Shown here one piece after another: positions 1-6,332 of a stretch of DNA of 9,676 nt. The stretch comes from Thermoprotei archaeon. GTDB taxonomy: Archaea > Thermoproteota > Thermoprotei_A > Sulfolobales > Ignisphaeraceae. A program made the position numbers and the translations under genes. The notes below the pieces were generated by a model that saw only the letters and a list, made by a program, of their open reading frames with translations, was not told where the DNA came from and did no database searches. Position 1 is the stretch's first letter, and the number at the start of each line of letters is the position of its first letter. The DNA lies in NCBI GenBank assembly GCA_003661775.1, contig QMWT01000036.1:1-9676 (forward strand), read 5' to 3'.

Positions 1-1817
1 GCAACAAAGACTCCGACTTCGCCGTTCTCCATCGTGAAGTCGCCTGAAAGTTCTTCAATCCTATCAACATACATTTTCACGTTATTGGATAAAACGGCGA
101 GTCCATATATGTGCCAAGAAGTCCAAGATAATCCGTAAGTGGGATTAATGCCGATGGTTGTGGCACTCCCACCAGAAGCATATTTCAGTTCAATATACTT
201 GTCACGGTCTGGAAGATCCACCCAGTTAGTGCCTTTTGCGATAAGGTCGTTGATAGAACCCTTTATGGCAGGTCCTCCCTGCTCATTGATTGATGTGTCA
301 GAACCTTTTATCCTTGCTTCAATTATGTATCCTGCACCAAAAGAAGTCCCACTCCTAACTGCGAGACCTTGACCCTCACCACCCAACATCTCCAACACAG
401 CATAACCATTCACATCATCCCAACTCATAGAGGGCGTTCTCGGACTTGGACCTTTCCAACCAGAAAGGGAATATTCACTTATGGTATTTGCTGAGAAATC
501 GTCAAAGAAAGGAAATGTATCTGCCCCGCTACTTTCAGAGGTTGCATCTGACTTGCCATAATATACATAAATTGTCACTTCGTTTGGTGAAGCTGGAATC
601 GAAGAAACCTTAACCCAAAAACCCGCATAGTCATCATCAACTTTCTCTTCAGTCCAATAATCAAGAAGAGTTTGCCCATCATCGGAAGTAAACCTTATGT
701 CGCCAAAATCAGACCTACATTTACCCTCTGTCGTCATTCTACCTGCATAATCAGGCTTTGTTACGAACAGCCTGCCTCTCGCTGGGGTTTCTATTACCGT
801 GAGATAAACGTAGTATGTCCCGTTTTCCTGATACACGCAACCAGCACCAGCACGCTCGAACTCACGCATACCAAACACGGGGTTCAAGCTGTGACGACTC
901 CACGAAATCAAGTCCGTTGAAACAGCGAAACCAATCTCTTCATTTTCATAATCAGAGTGGTCGTTGCCCACATACATCATAACATACTTTCCACCATACT
1001 CAAAAATCTCAGGGGCCCCAACCTTGTAACTATCCCACCCAGAGCCTGAAGGAGTAAACACAGGGTTACCAGCATACTTTGTCCAAGGGCCATCCAAACT
1101 TGAAGACGTAGCAAAACCTATTTTATCGGTGGCATCTCCTGGCTGACCATGATAAAATAAATACCATGTTCCGTTGATATTTACAACGCATGGACCACCA
1201 CAAACAGTAGCGTCCCATTTACCAGCCTCTGGAGACAGAACATCGCCTTGCTTTGTCCAATTTATACCGTCGGTGGATGTTGCATAAGCAATATAATTCT
1301 TGCCATCAGTGTCGCTACGCTCATAAAACATATAATAAACCCCAGTATCGGGGTTCTGGACAACGCAAGGCATAGAAACGTAATTATCGGAACCTTTATC
1401 TATCGCCACCCCTTGATGTTCCCAAGGTCCATAGGGCGAAGAACTCGTCGCATAGTGAATGTTACCATCATAACTGCCGTAATGGAAATACATAAAATAA
1501 GTTGAGCCTATTTTAATTACAAATGGCTCTCCCCAACCTGTAAAGGGTAAGCAGTCGCCTTCATCAGTATAACCTTCTCTATCACCGAATATTCTCCAAT
1601 CATTATGGCGTCTAACTTTAATTTTAATTTGATAATCCGTTTGTTCTCCTGCTGTGGTTCCGACGATCTCGTGACTCTTACGGTAACTCCATCCAGAGAG
1701 CCATCCAGCACCCTGCGCTTGCGCCATGGGGACATAAGAAACATTAAACAGGGGAAGAATGGGGAGGACCAGGAAGGCTATGAGCCAAACTGCCAAGATG
1801 GGTTTAGCCCTCTTCAC
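1..1817 (-). CDS. Large secreted surface protein: DUF2341 domain split by a GH43-like beta-propeller (partial, C terminus off left edge)
   Basis: An uninterrupted frame of 605 codons starts at GTG 1817 and continues past the window edge. The preceding in-frame codon is TAA, so GTG is the first possible start; GAGGG lies about 5 nt upstream. Residues 5-30 are a signal peptide or N-terminal helix (basic KRAK, then LAVWLIAFLVLPILPLF), with AQAQ at 32-35. Residues 39-68 (WLSGWSYRKSHEI, then DYQIKIKV) are the first strands of a DUF2341 domain. Its remainder resumes at about 366-420 (CRSDFGDIRFT, LLDYW, FWVKVSSIPASP, TIYVYYG). Between them, about 75-355, are propeller blades with repeated patterns such as SSSPYGPW, STDGINW, SSSLDGPW and STDLISW, plus WYLFYHG and YVMMYVG, as in GH43/GH32-type folds. 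After FFDDF (437-441) comes a lectin/LamG-like region. Known: DUF2341 occurs in archaeal surface proteins. Inferred: receptor binding or glycan processing by the virion. Catalytic residues could not be assigned. Confidence 0.85.
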   Translation of the reverse strand, partial: MKRAKPILAVWLIAFLVLPILPLFNVSYVPMAQAQGAGWLSGWSYRKSHEIVGTTAGEQTDYQIKIKVRRHNDWRIFGDREGYTDEGDCLPFTGWGEPFVIKIGSTYFMYFHYGSYDGNIHYATSSSPYGPWEHQGVAIDKGSDNYVSMPCVVQNPDTGVYYMFYERSDTDGKNYIAYATSTDGINWTKQGDVLSPEAGKWDATVCGGPCVVNINGTWYLFYHGQPGDATDKIGFATSSSLDGPWTKYAGNPVFTPSGSGWDSYKVGAPEIFEYGGKYVMMYVGNDHSDYENEEIGFAVSTDLISWSRHSLNPVFGMREFERAGAGCVYQENGTYYVYLTVIETPARGRLFVTKPDYAGRMTTEGKCRSDFGDIRFTSDDGQTLLDYWTEEKVDDDYAGFWVKVSSIPASPNEVTIYVYYGKSDATSESSGADTFPFFDDFSANTISEYSLSGWKGPSPRTPSMSWDDVNGYAVLEMLGGEGQGLAVRSGTSFGAGYIIEARIKGSDTSINEQGGPAIKGSINDLIAKGTNWVDLPDRDKYIELKYASGGSATTIGINPTYGLSWTSWHIYGLAVLSNNVKMYVDRIEELSGDFTMENGEVGVFV

Positions 1818-1840
1818 TTAAACCCTCTCTTTCCCCTCAT
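1814..1840 (-). other. 8-codon mini-ORF bridging two genes (possible translational coupling)
   Basis: ATG 1840 overlaps the TGA of the 81-aa gene (ATGA). The frame reads MRGKRGFK and stops at TGA 1814-1816, which overlaps the GTG start of the large surface protein (GTGA). It could hand ribosomes from one gene to the next, or be chance. Confidence 0.25.
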
Positions 1841-2082
1841 CTCCTTCTCAGTTCCTTAAGCGTCAAGGCGAGCACGGCCCTCTTCTTCAAAAGCCGCGTC
1901 ACCTTGATACGCCTCTTCCCCTTCTTCGTCGGGTTCCTGACGGTCTCCCCTATCGGGGTGCGGGCGATCCTACGGAGGAGAGTGACCGGAATGTTCTCCT
2001 CCACCGGAATTCCCAGCTGCCGGCTTAGGGCTCCGGGCCGTTTGATCGCCTTCTGAATCCACTTCTTCCTTCTCTTTCCCAT
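1837..2082 (-). CDS. Small, strongly basic protein with phage-like KWIQKAIKRPGAL motif
   Basis: An 81-aa protein about one third Lys plus Arg, with no membrane segment. The N terminus reads KKWIQKAIKRPGAL (residues 6-19) and the C-terminal half is very basic (KKGKRRIKVTRLLKKR, 53-68), ending RAVLALTLKEL. From memory, short viral proteins with KWI-x-x-AIK-x-PGAL at the front and an RA-x-LA-x-TL ending recur in many phages and some large eukaryotic viruses; their function is mostly unknown and they are often thought to bind nucleic acid or sit in the virion. Inferred role: genome condensation or core protein. The ATG at 2082 is preceded by GGGAGGTGG, a good ribosome binding site located in the end of the upstream gene, which stops 1 nt before. 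The TGA at 1837-1839 overlaps an ATG that opens an 8-codon minigene leading to the next CDS. Confidence 0.85.
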   Translation of the reverse strand: MGKRRKKWIQKAIKRPGALSRQLGIPVEENIPVTLLRRIARTPIGETVRNPTKKGKRRIKVTRLLKKRAVLALTLKELRRR

Positions 2083-2083
2083 C

Positions 2084-2353
2084 CTATGCCACCTCCCTCA
2101 GCATGCTGAGTATTCCCATGAAGGTGAAGAGGAAGCAGGCGAAGCTCAACGCCATGAAGAACATGGCGTATTGCCACCCCTCAGAGAACCTGCTCATCGT
2201 CAAAACCCCCACTATGGCCCACCCCGTCCCTGAGAGCACTCCGAGGCTCACGTTCAGGGGGCTCGGCTCGTCGTCCCGGGCCACGGGAATCCAAAACAAT
2301 AGGCTCATCACGACGGTTGGAATGAGAACCAGGTCAACCTCGCCGAAAGCCAT
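2084..2353 (-). CDS. Small membrane protein with three predicted helices
   Basis: An 89-aa hydrophobic protein with membrane segments at about residues 8-25, 35-53 and 61-84. The first two are joined by a short acidic loop (RDDEPSP) and an Asn-Val-Ser sequon at 34-36. There is no cleavable signal peptide and no catalytic motif I recognise. The ATG at 2353 lies directly after the TAA of the 239-aa gene, so the two are presumably cotranslated; GGGGCGGTG just upstream may serve as a weak ribosome binding site. By context it belongs to a virion or envelope operon. I cannot name a family. Confidence 0.8.
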   Translation of the reverse strand: MAFGEVDLVLIPTVVMSLLFWIPVARDDEPSPLNVSLGVLSGTGWAIVGVLTMSRFSEGWQYAMFFMALSFACFLFTFMGILSMLREVA

Positions 2354-3073
2354 TTACACCGCCCCCGGAAGCTGGATCTTTCCACTCATGAGCAGCCAGG
2401 CCACCAGGATGACGACGAGCAGCAGCACTATCGGAACCGCCACCGTAACGGCGGTTCTCCTCCTCCCCAGCTTCCCGCGGAGGTAATACAGGGCCCCGAG
2501 ATCCTCTATCTTCTGCGGCCCGAAATCCACCTCCAGGAACTCTCTGAGCTTGTCCAGGCTGAGGAGCTTGACCCTCCTGTTCTCAGAGGCCTCCTGGAGG
2601 GCTTCAAGCATCTGGGGGCTTACGGCCACCCCCTTCGAGACGCTTCCAAAATAAATAGGCTTGTTAAGGCCCTCGACGATGCACCGCTTCTTAACCAGCT
2701 CGTTGTAGGCCATTTTAGCCTTATCTTCCTTCCCCTTCCCTTTATCTCCCTTCTTCCCCCCAACCGGGAGAGGAGACGGAATGAACATGTAGCTTTCAGG
2801 ATTGCCCTTGAGAACACCCTCGCTCACAGAGGGCTTCATATACTTGAAGTGAGCCATGCCCGCGTCGTCCACGGCGACGACGATAACCCCTCCCCGCTTC
2901 CACCGTGCCCGGCTTATGACCTTAGCGGGTCGGGGAGTGAATATCCAGAAAAAAAGGTGGAGGAGGACGCTGACCAGGAAGCCGATGGGGAAGACCCACA
3001 GATAGACCGCCGCGAGCCAGTTCAAAAGATCCACCACCTCCTCTTCCGCGTCCTCTGTTCCGGGGGCTGCCAC
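2354..3073 (-). CDS. Protein with membrane segments at both ends and a soluble central domain, unknown function
   Basis: A 239-aa protein. An acidic N terminus is followed by a long hydrophobic stretch (about 17-47), a soluble basic/mixed region (50-205) containing a Lys/Gly-rich linker (106-120), and a second membrane segment (208-228) after the basic stop KLGRRR. The middle contains VIVVAVDDAG (63-72) and YFGSVSKGVAVSP (141-153), which suggest a folded alpha/beta domain but match no family I know. The chosen start is GTG 3073, with AAGGGTG upstream and 52 nt of overlap with the 143-aa gene. A second candidate is the GTG GTG pair at residues 13-14 (3037), directly after GAGGAG. The topology would place the central domain on one side of the membrane with both ends embedded. 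A structural or assembly role is inferred only from the operon. Confidence 0.75.
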   Translation of the reverse strand: MAAPGTEDAEEEVVDLLNWLAAVYLWVFPIGFLVSVLLHLFFWIFTPRPAKVISRARWKRGGVIVVAVDDAGMAHFKYMKPSVSEGVLKGNPESYMFIPSPLPVGGKKGDKGKGKEDKAKMAYNELVKKRCIVEGLNKPIYFGSVSKGVAVSPQMLEALQEASENRRVKLLSLDKLREFLEVDFGPQKIEDLGALYYLRGKLGRRRTAVTVAVPIVLLLVVILVAWLLMSGKIQLPGAV

Positions 3074-3453
3074 ATGTACACCCTTCTCTGCTCCGTGATC
3101 ATCCTGCTTCTATGCCCGCCCAAGGCGTCGTTAAGCCGCATGAGACACCAGTCCTTGATGGTGTCGAGAAGCCGAAGCTGCTTCGTGTTCCGCTTCACGA
3201 TGAACATGCGGTCCTTGAGGTACTGCAGCTCCACCTCGTTCACCCACCACTCCCACTGCTGGGGAGTGAGATAGCTGGTGCTGTTCAAATGACTGATCAA
3301 GGGAAGCCAATGCTCCAACCCGTTGTTCCTGGCCAGTTCGATGATGTTGGGGTCGGTGGTGTTGTAGTATACGTTGTAGTCCGCTGGAGGGCGTTCGCTA
3401 CCGCTGTAGGCCTCTAGCTGCATCATGCGGTCTAGGGCTTCCTGCTCCTCCAT
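3022..3453 (-). CDS. Soluble protein of unknown function in the capsid-like operon
   Basis: A 143-aa hydrophilic protein, helical and Trp-rich. It has an acidic N terminus (MEEQEALDRMMQLEAYSG), a central LTPQQWEWWVNEVELQYLKD (62-81) and a basic C terminus ending RTRKRRWWIF. There is no signal peptide and no hydrophobic segment long enough to span a membrane. ATG 3453 is preceded by GGGGAGGG about 7 nt upstream, a strong ribosome binding site. The gene lies 32 nt after the candidate capsid gene and overlaps the next gene by 52 nt. A cationic, aromatic tail on an otherwise acidic protein would suit contact with nucleic acid or a membrane face, but no family is recognised. Confidence 0.8.
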   Translation of the reverse strand: MEEQEALDRMMQLEAYSGSERPPADYNVYYNTTDPNIIELARNNGLEHWLPLISHLNSTSYLTPQQWEWWVNEVELQYLKDRMFIVKRNTKQLRLLDTIKDWCLMRLNDALGGHRSRMITEQRRVYMWQPPEQRTRKRRWWIF

Positions 3454-3485
3454 TCAGCGCCCTCCCCGGAGAGGAGGCGGGACTA

Positions 3486-3767
3486 TTACCGTGCGGCTGC
3501 GAGATACCTGATGATCACAAGTATCGCCACGGCCGCGAGGACGAGGAGTCCGACGACGAGCAGCCCGAAGGCCGAGTAGGCCTGGGTGAAGATGTTGGTG
3601 ACGGTGGTGTTGGCGGTTCCGGTCAACCCCTTGATGGAGGGTTGGATATTGGCGAGAATGTAGACGCCGATGGCGAGGGTGACGGCGACGATAACGAGGG
3701 TTATGGGGGCTCCCCGGAGGCTCACGGAGGCTCTCCTGTCTCGGAGGAAGTCGCGGATGCTTCTCAT
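3486..3767 (-). CDS. Candidate major capsid protein of spindle-shaped-virus type (two hydrophobic helices)
   Basis: A 93-aa protein. It has a basic N terminus (residues 1-19, six Arg), hydrophobic helix 1 (about 20-39), a short polar turn with GLTGTANTTVTN (47-58), hydrophobic helix 2 (67-89) and a short end in AAAR. This size and helix-turn-helix plan, with a Thr/Asn-rich turn, is that of VP1/VP3 capsid proteins of Sulfolobus spindle-shaped viruses and relatives. The resemblance is architectural and no alignment was run. It is first in its operon and has its own strong TATA box and GGTGGAG ribosome binding site, as expected for an abundant product. Alternatives are a VirB2/TrbC-like or archaeal type IV pilin, since RGAPITLVIV could be a prepilin-like site; no pilus ATPase, relaxase or prepilin peptidase is present in the window. 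Confidence 0.6.
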   Translation of the reverse strand: MRSIRDFLRDRRASVSLRGAPITLVIVAVTLAIGVYILANIQPSIKGLTGTANTTVTNIFTQAYSAFGLLVVGLLVLAAVAILVIIRYLAAAR

Positions 3768-3780
3768 TTCTCCACCTGAG

Positions 3781-3796
3781 TAGTTAAGTTTAGTTG
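3781..3796. promoter_or_regulatory. Operator-like site 1 (capsid operon)
   Basis: TAGTTAAGTTTAGTTG matches the perfect palindrome at 7946-7961 at 12 of 16 positions, with C/T and A/G transitions only. It lies between the TATA box and the expected start of transcription, where a bound protein would block initiation. Confidence 0.5.
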
Positions 3797-3797
3797 T

Positions 3798-3809
3798 TTT
3801 TATATAAAA
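3798..3809 (-). promoter_or_regulatory. TATA box of the capsid-like operon
   Basis: TTTTATATAAAA, centred about 36 nt upstream of ATG 3767, is placed to start transcription near 3778 with a leader of about 10 nt containing GGTGGAG. The 12-mer is a perfect palindrome, so it could in principle also direct transcription the other way. Confidence 0.7.
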
Positions 3810-3830
3810 TTTATGTTGAATATTCCACTT

Positions 3831-4022
3831 TTAGCTATATTCAGCTCCCAGGACCTGAGCCATCTCGCGGAGAATCTCGTCAAGACGCTTCTCAAGCCTC
3901 CTCCTCCAAAGAGGGTCAGCCTTCTCCAATCGCCTCATCAGCCTCATCCACTCAGTCTTATATTTCCGTCCCCGATGATTGATGAGAAGCCGGATCATCT
4001 TTCTCAGCTTCTCGTCGCTCAT
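3831..4022 (-). CDS. Small charged helical protein, last gene of the second operon
   Basis: A 63-aa protein, almost entirely charged amphipathic helix (LRKMIRLLINHRGRK, then WMRLMRRLEKADPLWRRRLE and KRLDEILREMAQVL). It is rich in Arg, Lys and Glu and has no membrane segment. The ATG at 4022 overlaps the stop of the 96-aa membrane protein (ATGA), so it is translationally coupled. It is followed by the AT-rich gap holding the promoter of the capsid-like operon. It could be a small nucleic-acid-binding or scaffolding protein; no family is recognised. A Trp/Arg-rich helical bundle of this size could dimerise. Confidence 0.75.
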   Translation of the reverse strand: MSDEKLRKMIRLLINHRGRKYKTEWMRLMRRLEKADPLWRRRLEKRLDEILREMAQVLGAEYS

Positions 4023-4309
4023 CCCCGCTCCCTCACGAACAGCTGGTAGAGGATGGCGGCCACCCCGAGGACCATGAGGATCTTGCCCAGGCTCAGCCCG
4101 GTGGTGGGAATTATGGCTTCCAATAGGGCTCCGAGGATGATCCAGACGACCGTGACGTAGGCGAGGCTCTGGGTGCGGATGTAGAGGGGAACTGAAATTC
4201 CGAGGAGGATGAAGGCGAAGAACACTTCTCCCATGACGGAGGTGTAGAGGGCGATGATGAAGCCGATGAGGTCTCCCTTCAGGAGGTATTGGCTCAGGAG
4301 GTCGTCCAT
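4019..4309 (-). CDS. Small membrane protein with three predicted helices
   Basis: A 96-aa protein with hydrophobic segments at about 14-42, 50-66 and 73-90 and a basic end (FVRERG). The start is ATG 4309, 14 nt after the preceding stop. A GTG at 4327 that overlaps that stop (GTGA) would add six residues (VIPPPV), and GGAG lies just before it, so the start is uncertain by 18 nt. A longer upstream extension is only a frameshifted reading of the preceding gene. ATGA coupling with the 63-aa gene downstream supports the 3-prime end. It is probably a virion-membrane or envelope accessory protein, inferred from context. Confidence 0.75.
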   Translation of the reverse strand: MDDLLSQYLLKGDLIGFIIALYTSVMGEVFFAFILLGISVPLYIRTQSLAYVTVVWIILGALLEAIIPTTGLSLGKILMVLGVAAILYQLFVRERG

Positions 4310-4323
4310 GACGGGGGGCGGGA

Positions 4324-4695
4324 TCACTCTCCTGTCACGCTCCTTCCGCTTATGAACTCGACGACGAAGACGGTCCAGATGAACCCCCAGAGGACGTAGA
4401 GGGCTGTTGAGACGGGAGCTGGGACCGACATGGCGGAGAGGAGGTCGGGGAAACCGAGGATGAGAATCCTGAAGGTGTTGTAGAACATTATCAGGCCTCC
4501 GGCTATGTCTCCGAAGAGGTTTCCGCCTCCCCAGTTCCACCCTTCAACGAGTCGGGTGGAGTTCATGCTCTTGCTCAGCTGGGTCGTGTTTAGGGAGGTG
4601 GGGGGTCCCCCGGGGATGGATGAAACCCCGTTCACGAGGAGGACTCCCAGGTTGAGGCAGAGGACGAATAAGAGGGCCCTGTAGCTTGTCTTCAT
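4324..4695 (-). CDS. Membrane protein with signal peptide and two C-terminal helices
   Basis: A 123-aa protein. The N-terminal hydrophobic segment (4-22, after MKTSYR) looks like a signal peptide. A Thr/Asn-rich exposed stretch with sequons at 36 (NTT) and 45 (NST) and a WNWGGGN turn follows, then membrane segments at about 62-82 and 97-115. ATG 4695 overlaps the TGA of the 546-aa adhesin gene (ATGA), and AAAGAG lies just upstream. An ATG at 4710 is less likely because it adds only MGEKE and lengthens the overlap. Coupling to the adhesin suggests a partner or anchor for it in the envelope. No family is recognised. Confidence 0.78.
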   Translation of the reverse strand: MKTSYRALLFVLCLNLGVLLVNGVSSIPGGPPTSLNTTQLSKSMNSTRLVEGWNWGGGNLFGDIAGGLIMFYNTFRILILGFPDLLSAMSVPAPVSTALYVLWGFIWTVFVVEFISGRSVTGE

Positions 4696-6332
4696 CTCTT
4701 TCTCACCCATGCGATTCCATATAATACGGCCAGGCTCATGGCGACGGCTAGAACCGTGTAGCTGACGTTGATCCATCCGAGGTAGGTGAGAATGGCGGCG
4801 GTGACGACTGTTGCGAAGAGGCCGACCGGGGCGGTTAAGGTGCTGAAGGCCCCGGCTACGACTATTATCAGCATGGCGGGGAGGATGTTCCCCGCTGAGA
4901 CGCCTCCCCACGAGCCTAAGACCCCGAGGTCTGGGGGAGAGTTAAAGGAGACTTCCCTGGCTAGGGCCTTGCTGTATTCAAGGGCTCCGAAGAAGCTGTG
5001 GCTGACGGTGACGTAGACCACGTAGTCGGTTTCGTTGTCAGCCGCGTTCCAGGTGAACTGGACGGGGTTGCTGGAGGACCAGTCGGAGTAAACGAGGGTT
5101 CCGTTCCGGAGTTTGACACTGAGGGAGACGTTGAGGGTTTGATCTAAGGTGTCATGGTAGTTCACCTGTATTTGTGTGGGGGAGGGTCTTGTTGCTTCGA
5201 TGGTGACGTAGCGGTAGGTGAGCTGGGCCTGTCGGCTGAAGCTGATCTCCCTGAGGATGAGTGTGGGGGTGACGTCGACGCCCGTCACGTAGTATCCGAA
5301 GCGGTAGGTTGAAGAGTCTGGAAGCTGGAGTTGGAGGATGTAGGTGCGGTCCATGCTGAGAACGAGGGGGACCTCGTCGAGGATGTTCTGGAGTTGGGCT
5401 CTCTCGATGAGACGCTGGGTTCCGTTCACGTATCTCCAGGCCTCAAGATAGCTTCCCGAGGTCAGCTGACCGGTGTAATCTTTTACAGTGAAGCCGTAGG
5501 TGGTGTAATTGGCGTCCGGCGTGAACAGGTAGAGTGTTTCTTGGGTTTGAGTTATGTAGATTTTCCTCATCCCTCCCCCTGAAAGCTGGAAGGTGAATAA
5601 AACAGGTTTCTCGGGGAATCTTAGTTCCACATGTCCGTTCACGTAGATTTCGTAAGTTGCGTTGGGGAGGTAAACAGTCATCGTCGTAGAACCTAAAAAC
5701 GAGCCGTCTTCGGAGAACAGTCCGTGAACATGGTAGAGGGTTGCGGGGGTCGCATATTCGATTTCGAGGATGGGGTGACCTCCATCTGGGTTTTCTCGAC
5801 TGTTAAACCATCTCTGTATGTTTCCTGAACCTTCGTTTGCGTCGATGATTCTAAAACTGATTGCAGAGACGTTAAGAACAGGAGGCATTAAAGACGTTAC
5901 GGAGACGTTCCACCATCCGCTTGCAGCTGTGATTTGGTGTTCTACGTAGACGTCGCTGATAGAAGAAGGCTGATTGTTCCATGTTATGCTTAGTTCCTGC
6001 CATTCCTCGTTGACAACGTTGATTCTATAAGTTCTATCTTCAGCCCCATCAGTGGACCTGTTGAGATGTAAAGTTGCAGATAAAATAATTACTCCTTGAG
6101 GGATGGAGGACAAGTCGAACTCAAGGAAAGCCCTTTCTCTATACCCGGAAGTTGAGCAAACCAGCAAATAATTTGAATCACCGCTATTATCATCTGGATT
6201 TGATTCTCTCACATACGCGTCTTTCGAGGGGTTTAACTGAACCGTTGTAGTGGGATAGGAGGCATAGCTCTGAGGAACAGGCAAGAAGAGGAGGATTAAA
6301 AACAGGATAAGGGGAACGGCTTTTTTATTCAA
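4692..6332 (-). CDS. Secreted membrane-anchored adhesin with N-terminal DNRLRE module
   Basis: A 546-aa protein. The signal peptide is at 4-24 (PLILFLILLFLPVPQSYA). A DNRLRE carbohydrate-binding-like module spans about 29-195, showing DAYVRESNP, ERAFLEFDLSSIPQG, SATLHLNRS, the EEWQELSITWNNQP stretch, WWNVSVTSLM, SFRI and a closing HPILEIEY. A beta-rich region follows at 200-470 with Ig-like repeats, then three hydrophobic helices at about 483-500, 503-519 and 525-541 and a basic WVRKR tail. About ten N-x-S/T sequons suggest glycosylation. The TTG at 6332 is preceded directly by in-frame TAA and 8 nt earlier by GGAGGG; no ATG occurs before the middle of the protein. The layout (ectodomain plus C-terminal hydrophobic bundle) recalls the tip/attachment protein VP4 of fuselloviruses. 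That equivalence is inference. The first 200 codons are more AT-rich than the rest. Confidence 0.85.
   Translation of the reverse strand: MNKKAVPLILFLILLFLPVPQSYASYPTTTVQLNPSKDAYVRESNPDDNSGDSNYLLVCSTSGYRERAFLEFDLSSIPQGVIILSATLHLNRSTDGAEDRTYRINVVNEEWQELSITWNNQPSSISDVYVEHQITAASGWWNVSVTSLMPPVLNVSAISFRIIDANEGSGNIQRWFNSRENPDGGHPILEIEYATPATLYHVHGLFSEDGSFLGSTTMTVYLPNATYEIYVNGHVELRFPEKPVLFTFQLSGGGMRKIYITQTQETLYLFTPDANYTTYGFTVKDYTGQLTSGSYLEAWRYVNGTQRLIERAQLQNILDEVPLVLSMDRTYILQLQLPDSSTYRFGYYVTGVDVTPTLILREISFSRQAQLTYRYVTIEATRPSPTQIQVNYHDTLDQTLNVSLSVKLRNGTLVYSDWSSSNPVQFTWNAADNETDYVVYVTVSHSFFGALEYSKALAREVSFNSPPDLGVLGSWGGVSAGNILPAMLIIVVAGAFSTLTAPVGLFATVVTAAILTYLGWINVSYTVLAVAMSLAVLYGIAWVRKR

Noticed and set aside
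139..1505. Several open frames of about 75-85 codons on the plus strand
   Set aside because: They are antisense to the long surface-protein frame, show no domain or ribosome binding site, and the minus-strand frame has clear DUF2341 and propeller motifs.
2103..3417. Plus-strand frames of 101-141 codons opposite the capsid-like operon
   Set aside because: Antisense shadows of the GC-rich membrane-protein genes; low-complexity composition and no upstream signals.
3456..3480. GC-rich inverted repeat between the 93-aa and 143-aa genes, considered as a terminator
   Set aside because: The stem is short and imperfect, has no following T-run on the coding strand, and contains the ribosome binding site of the next gene.
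4310..4540. N-terminal extension of the 96-aa membrane protein
   Set aside because: The extension reads as an Arg/His/Pro-rich peptide, typical of a wrong frame, and lies over the well-supported 123-aa gene. Only the part from GTG 4327 or ATG 4309 looks real.
4696..4911. Longer upstream start for the 123-aa membrane protein
   Set aside because: It overlaps the C-terminal helices of the adhesin gene and translates to an Arg/His/Pro-rich shadow. ATG 4695 has ATGA coupling and a signal-peptide-like beginning.
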